Shown in pieces: positions 60,595-64,000 of a stretch of 64,000 nucleotides of DNA. The position numbers were made by a program, and so were the translations under genes. The stretch covers positions 1 through 64,000 of the forward strand of contig JBBRND010000007.1 of NCBI GenBank assembly GCA_038230515.1, given 5' to 3'. The notes beneath the pieces were generated by a model. That model saw nothing but the letters and a program-made list of their open reading frames with translations, was not told the DNA's origin and made no database searches. Numbering within the stretch: position 1 is the first letter of the stretch; every line of letters starts with the position of its first letter. The stretch is from JAPLDB01 sp038230515 (GTDB taxonomy: Bacteria > Bacteroidota > Bacteroidia > AKYH767-A > 2013-40CM-41-45).

Positions 60595-63500
60595 TTACCT
60601 GATCAGCGTAACATGCCCTACATAATTTTGAACATTATCCCGAATGTCTTTTGTCTTTATTTTGTAAACATACACTTCGCTTTGTGCCATATTTCCTTTA
60701 AAGCTACCATCCCATCCACCATCAAGGTTGGTGTATTCATAAATCTTCGTTCCCCATCGGTCGTAAATCATAACATCAAGATCGGTAAGGTTTGTAAAGT
60801 AAGGACGGAAAGAATCGTTCACTCCATCTTTGTTCGGAGTAAAAGAATTTGGAACATAGAAAGTAGAAGTAGGTTTAATATCAATCTGTTTCAGAGTTGT
60901 ATCCACGCATCCTTTGTTATCAATAGTGATTAATTGCACCTGGTAAATACCAACTGAATCGTAGAGGTGATGCGGAGCAAAAGAAACTGAGCTATCTCCA
61001 TCACCGAAGGTCCAGAAGAACTGCCCATTGGTTGATGTTTGATTATAGAATTGAACAAACGGATAATTGTCGTCAGCAAGTTCGGCATTGGAAGAAAATT
61101 CAGCCGAAGGTCCTGCAAATACATCCACTGCCTGCGTGCGGAGATAGGAGATCGTGCATCCGCTATCAGAAGTTTCAGTAATCGTTACATCATAATATCC
61201 CGAGTAAGGATAAAAGTGAACGGGGTTTTGATTGTCTTCAGAAGTGCCATCACCAAAATCCCAATGCCAGCTCACAATACTTCCTGTAGGTATCGTTGAA
61301 TAATCGCTGAATGGAGTTGGCTTGCCAATGCAATCATTAACTGCTGTGAAGTCAGGAATCGGATTCGGCTTCACGCGCAAATCGTATGCAGTATGATCGG
61401 GGCAGCCGTGATCAGTAACCACATCAAGTGTTATGTGATAATTTCCAAACGTGGAGTACGGATGCCCAACATTCTGAAGAGCAGAAGAACCTCCATCACC
61501 AAAGTTCCAGTTCCATCCAACTACCAATCCTTCGGCCACAGTAGATCCATCATTCAACTCAGCAGGAATTTTTTCGCAAACTGTTGCAGCTACAATCGCA
61601 GCATTAGGCAACGGATTTACGTTTGCTGTAATATCCATCGTATCACTGCAACCATTCACGCTGGTTACAATCATGTTAATCGGATAATGACCAAAGCCCG
61701 AATAAGAGTGAACGGGATTGGCATCTGTTGAAGTGCTTGCATCGCCCAGATTCCATGCATAAGTGAGGGCGCTGCCATCGCTGATAGAACTTGCATTCGT
61801 AAAGTTTACAGGATTTCCATCGCAGACATCAACAGAAGTAATGGAAGCAATTGGTTTTTCATAAACAATAACATCAACTATTGATTGATTTGTGCAACCC
61901 GCATCGCTGGTAACAGTAAGTGTCACACTAAAATTACCATGACCGGAATAAAAATTATCGGGACTTTGATCTGTCGAAGAACTTCCGTTTCCAAAACTCC
62001 AGTTCCAATTAGTAATTGATCCGGCAGAAACGTTTGACTGATCCGTAAATGAAATCGTATTGAATTGGCAAACATTCCCTGAGTTTGAAAATGCAGAAAC
62101 CGGAATTGGATTTACTGCCACCGTAACTGCATCAGTTGCCTGACATCCGGCAGCAGTTGTTACCAGCACACTATAAGTAGTAGTGATATTCGGTGTGATT
62201 GATACTGATGCACCTGATAAATTTCCAGGAGTCCAATCGTAGGTAGCACCGCCTGTTGCAGTAAGAGTAGTATTGTCTCCAAAACAAATTGACTGATCAA
62301 TACCTGCATCAGGAACAGGAAGCGGATTTACAATTACAGATGCAACGTCCTGCGCCACGCAGCCATTACCATCAGTAACTGTAACTGTATATGGAGTGGT
62401 TACGTTCGGATTGATGTTGATAGTTGCTGTTGTCATTCCACCCGGACTCCATAGATACTGAACACCACCACTTGCTGTTAGAGAAGCACTTCCTCCATCA
62501 CAAATTGCAGAATCCAATCCCGCATCTGCAGGCGGGAATGCCCATATAGATATATTCTGAGTGACTGTGTCTTTACATCCGGCATCGCTGGTAGTAATTA
62601 ACTGAACATTAAAAGGTCCTGCAGCGGAATAAGTAGAAGAAGGATTCTGTGAAGTAGAAGTACCTGCATTTCCAAAGTTCCAACTCCAAGCCGTTATCGT
62701 CCCTGAAATTATATTTGAGTTATCTATGAAAGAAACAGAATTACCTTCGCATACCGGAGCATTATTTGCAAAAGATGCAACTGGCAATGGATTCACGGTA
62801 ACTACAGCAGTATCGTTGCCTGTGCAACCGAAAGCACTTGTTACCAATAAATAATAAGTTGTAGTTCCGGCAGGAGTAACAGTTAAAGAAGCAGTAGTGA
62901 TATTTCCAGGAGTCCATAAATAGGTGTTTCCACCAGCGCCAACAAGTGTAGCACTGTTGCCTTTGCAAACTGCAAGATCGGGTCCGGCAACAGCATCTGG
63001 AAGCGGGTGTACGGTAACACTTACAGCATCGCTGTTAGTGCAGCCATTCGCATCAGTAACTGTAACAGTATAATTTTGTGTAGAAACGGGGCTTATGTTT
63101 ATTGATGCCGTAGTCAATCCACCGGGATTCCAAAGATATAATCCTCCGGCTCCTGCGCCACTTGCAGTAAGCGTTGTATTTGCTCCGTCACAAATTTCTC
63201 CGTCAGAACCTGCATTTGCAACAGGATTTGCATTCACAGTAATTGCTTGTGTAACGCTGTCTGTGCAACCTGCATTGGTAGTGATGTGCAACACAACTGT
63301 CGGTGTTCCCGGTGCAGAATAAGTACTAGAAGGATTTTGAGAAGTAGATGTTCCGGCACTTCCTCCTAATGTCCATTGCCATTGATTGATGGTTCCCGTG
63401 GATACATTCGATTGATCCGTGAAAGTTATATTACCGCCTTCACAAACTGGTCCTGAGTTTGTGAATGAAGCAACCGGTATTGGATTTACAGTTACCAGCA

Positions 63501-64000
63501 CGGCATCGGTATCAGGACATCCTCCTGCATTACTAACCTGTACCTGATATGTTGTTGTAACAGCAGGCGCAACAACAAGCGAAGCCGTTGTTTGACCGGT
63601 GCCTATCCAAAGAAAATTAGTGCCTCCAGTTGCGGTGAGAGTTGCAGATGAACCATCACATACTGACTGATCTGCTCCAGCATTCGCAACAGGAGCAGCG
63701 TTTACAGTTACCTGAACCTGATCCGTTGAAGTACAACCGGGACCTGAAGTTGCAGTCACAGTATATATCTGCGTTGAACCAGGTGAAACGGTTATTGAAG
63801 CACCCGAAATATTTCCCGGATTCCAGGTGTAAGTGCCGCCTGCACCCGCACCTGTTGCAGTAAGAGTTGTGCTTGCACCCTGGCAAATTGCAGCGTCAAC
63901 TCCTGCATTAGCCACAGGCATGGAGTTTACATTTATGGTTGCATTATCCGTATCCTGACAACCATTTACAGTAGTTACAGTAACTGTATAAACAGTAGTT
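60595..64000 (-). CDS. Giant PKD/Ig-repeat protein with T9SS type B C-terminus (5' partial)
   Basis: The frame is open to the window edge, so the gene begins further upstream. At least 1134 residues are visible. The upstream part repeats Ig-like units of about 80 residues (ANAGxDxxICxGxxTTLTATG, YTVTVTDANGCTxxDAVxVTVNPLP). These alternate with PKD units (ASFTNSGPVCEGGNITFTDQ, WNFGNAGTSTSQNPSSTYSA). The C-terminus is the gliding-motility-associated, T9SS type B domain (FYVPNSFTPNKDGVNDSFRP, YDRWGTKIYEYTNLDGGWDG, YVYKIKTKD...GHVTLIR). The product should be a very large surface adhesin or filament. Its repeats are close enough at DNA level to recombine. A terminator follows. Confidence 0.93.
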   Translation of the reverse strand, partial: TTVYTVTVTTVNGCQDTDNATINVNSMPVANAGVDAAICQGASTTLTATGAGAGGTYTWNPGNISGASITVSPGSTQIYTVTATSGPGCTSTDQVQVTVNAAPVANAGADQSVCDGSSATLTATGGTNFLWIGTGQTTASLVVAPAVTTTYQVQVSNAGGCPDTDAVLVTVNPIPVASFTNSGPVCEGGNITFTDQSNVSTGTINQWQWTLGGSAGTSTSQNPSSTYSAPGTPTVVLHITTNAGCTDSVTQAITVNANPVANAGSDGEICDGANTTLTASGAGAGGLYLWNPGGLTTASINISPVSTQNYTVTVTDANGCTNSDAVSVTVHPLPDAVAGPDLAVCKGNSATLVGAGGNTYLWTPGNITTASLTVTPAGTTTYYLLVTSAFGCTGNDTAVVTVNPLPVASFANNAPVCEGNSVSFIDNSNIISGTITAWSWNFGNAGTSTSQNPSSTYSAAGPFNVQLITTSDAGCKDTVTQNISIWAFPPADAGLDSAICDGGSASLTASGGVQYLWSPGGMTTATININPNVTTPYTVTVTDGNGCVAQDVASVIVNPLPVPDAGIDQSICFGDNTTLTATGGATYDWTPGNLSGASVSITPNITTTYSVLVTTAAGCQATDAVTVAVNPIPVSAFSNSGNVCQFNTISFTDQSNVSAGSITNWNWSFGNGSSSTDQSPDNFYSGHGNFSVTLTVTSDAGCTNQSIVDVIVYEKPIASITSVDVCDGNPVNFTNASSISDGSALTYAWNLGDASTSTDANPVHSYSGFGHYPINMIVTSVNGCSDTMDITANVNPLPNAAIVAATVCEKIPAELNDGSTVAEGLVVGWNWNFGDGGSSALQNVGHPYSTFGNYHITLDVVTDHGCPDHTAYDLRVKPNPIPDFTAVNDCIGKPTPFSDYSTIPTGSIVSWHWDFGDGTSEDNQNPVHFYPYSGYYDVTITETSDSGCTISYLRTQAVDVFAGPSAEFSSNAELADDNYPFVQFYNQTSTNGQFFWTFGDGDSSVSFAPHHLYDSVGIYQVQLITIDNKGCVDTTLKQIDIKPTSTFYVPNSFTPNKDGVNDSFRPYFTNLTDLDVMIYDRWGTKIYEYTNLDGGWDGSFKGNMAQSEVYVYKIKTKDIRDNVQNYVGHVTLIR

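Overview
The window reads as chromosome of a member of the Bacteroidota, probably an uncultured environmental lineage. The evidence is a dense set of type IX secretion (T9SS) cargo proteins with C-terminal sorting domains of type A and one of type B (gliding-motility-associated C-terminus). Typical Bacteroidota families are also present (GWxTD protein, Omp28-like lipoprotein, PorT-type barrel, DUF6029 barrel, OmpA with thrombospondin-3 repeats, LytS/LytTR pair), as are promoter elements of the form TAnnTTTG. No rRNA, tRNA or CRISPR array was recognised.

Layout. Positions 1-9.6 kb hold five tandem T9SS cargo genes on the plus strand: four of one repeat family plus a kelch-type paralogue sharing the same C-terminal module. 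One has a frameshift and one an in-frame stop. 9.6-13.7 kb carries an M4 metalloprotease and a tail-fibre-like surface protein (minus). 14-24 kb holds a TPR-LytS kinase and LytTR regulator, a peroxiredoxin, an aquaporin, a membrane protein, guaB, an unusual cassette (21-bp repeat array plus gene), and a secreted caspase-like protein. 25-36 kb is a minus-strand series: cysC-cysD-cysN (sulfate activation to PAPS), then deoC with two aldehyde-dehydrogenase genes (deoxyribose catabolism) and a T9SS cargo, then a PorT-like barrel, Omp28 lipoprotein, DUF6029 barrel and a TlpA-like thioredoxin. 36.3-37.8 kb is an intact IS256-family element with an 8-bp target duplication, next to a second 21-bp array. 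38-53 kb holds T9SS cargo, a NADP-type malic enzyme, a hybrid sensor kinase, two glycosyltransferases, a GWxTD protein and rlmB. 53-56 kb has a 186-bp tandem duplication and a second array-plus-gene cassette. 56-59 kb is a small restriction-modification island flanked by a perfect 64-bp duplication of the ompA 3' end. 59-64 kb holds ompA and the 3' part of a giant PKD-repeat T9SS type B protein that runs off the window.

The strongest candidates for something undescribed are these. (1) Three loci carry 21- or 22-bp phased tandem arrays (A/B alternation is clear in the first). Two of them precede paralogous genes that end in the same 20-nt terminator hairpin. (2) A restriction-modification unit was inserted at the ompA 3' end with a 64-bp target duplication. 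(3) Genome-type interspersed short repeats are inserted in frame into coding sequences, repeatedly at the same loops of T9SS sorting domains and in signal-peptide leaders.
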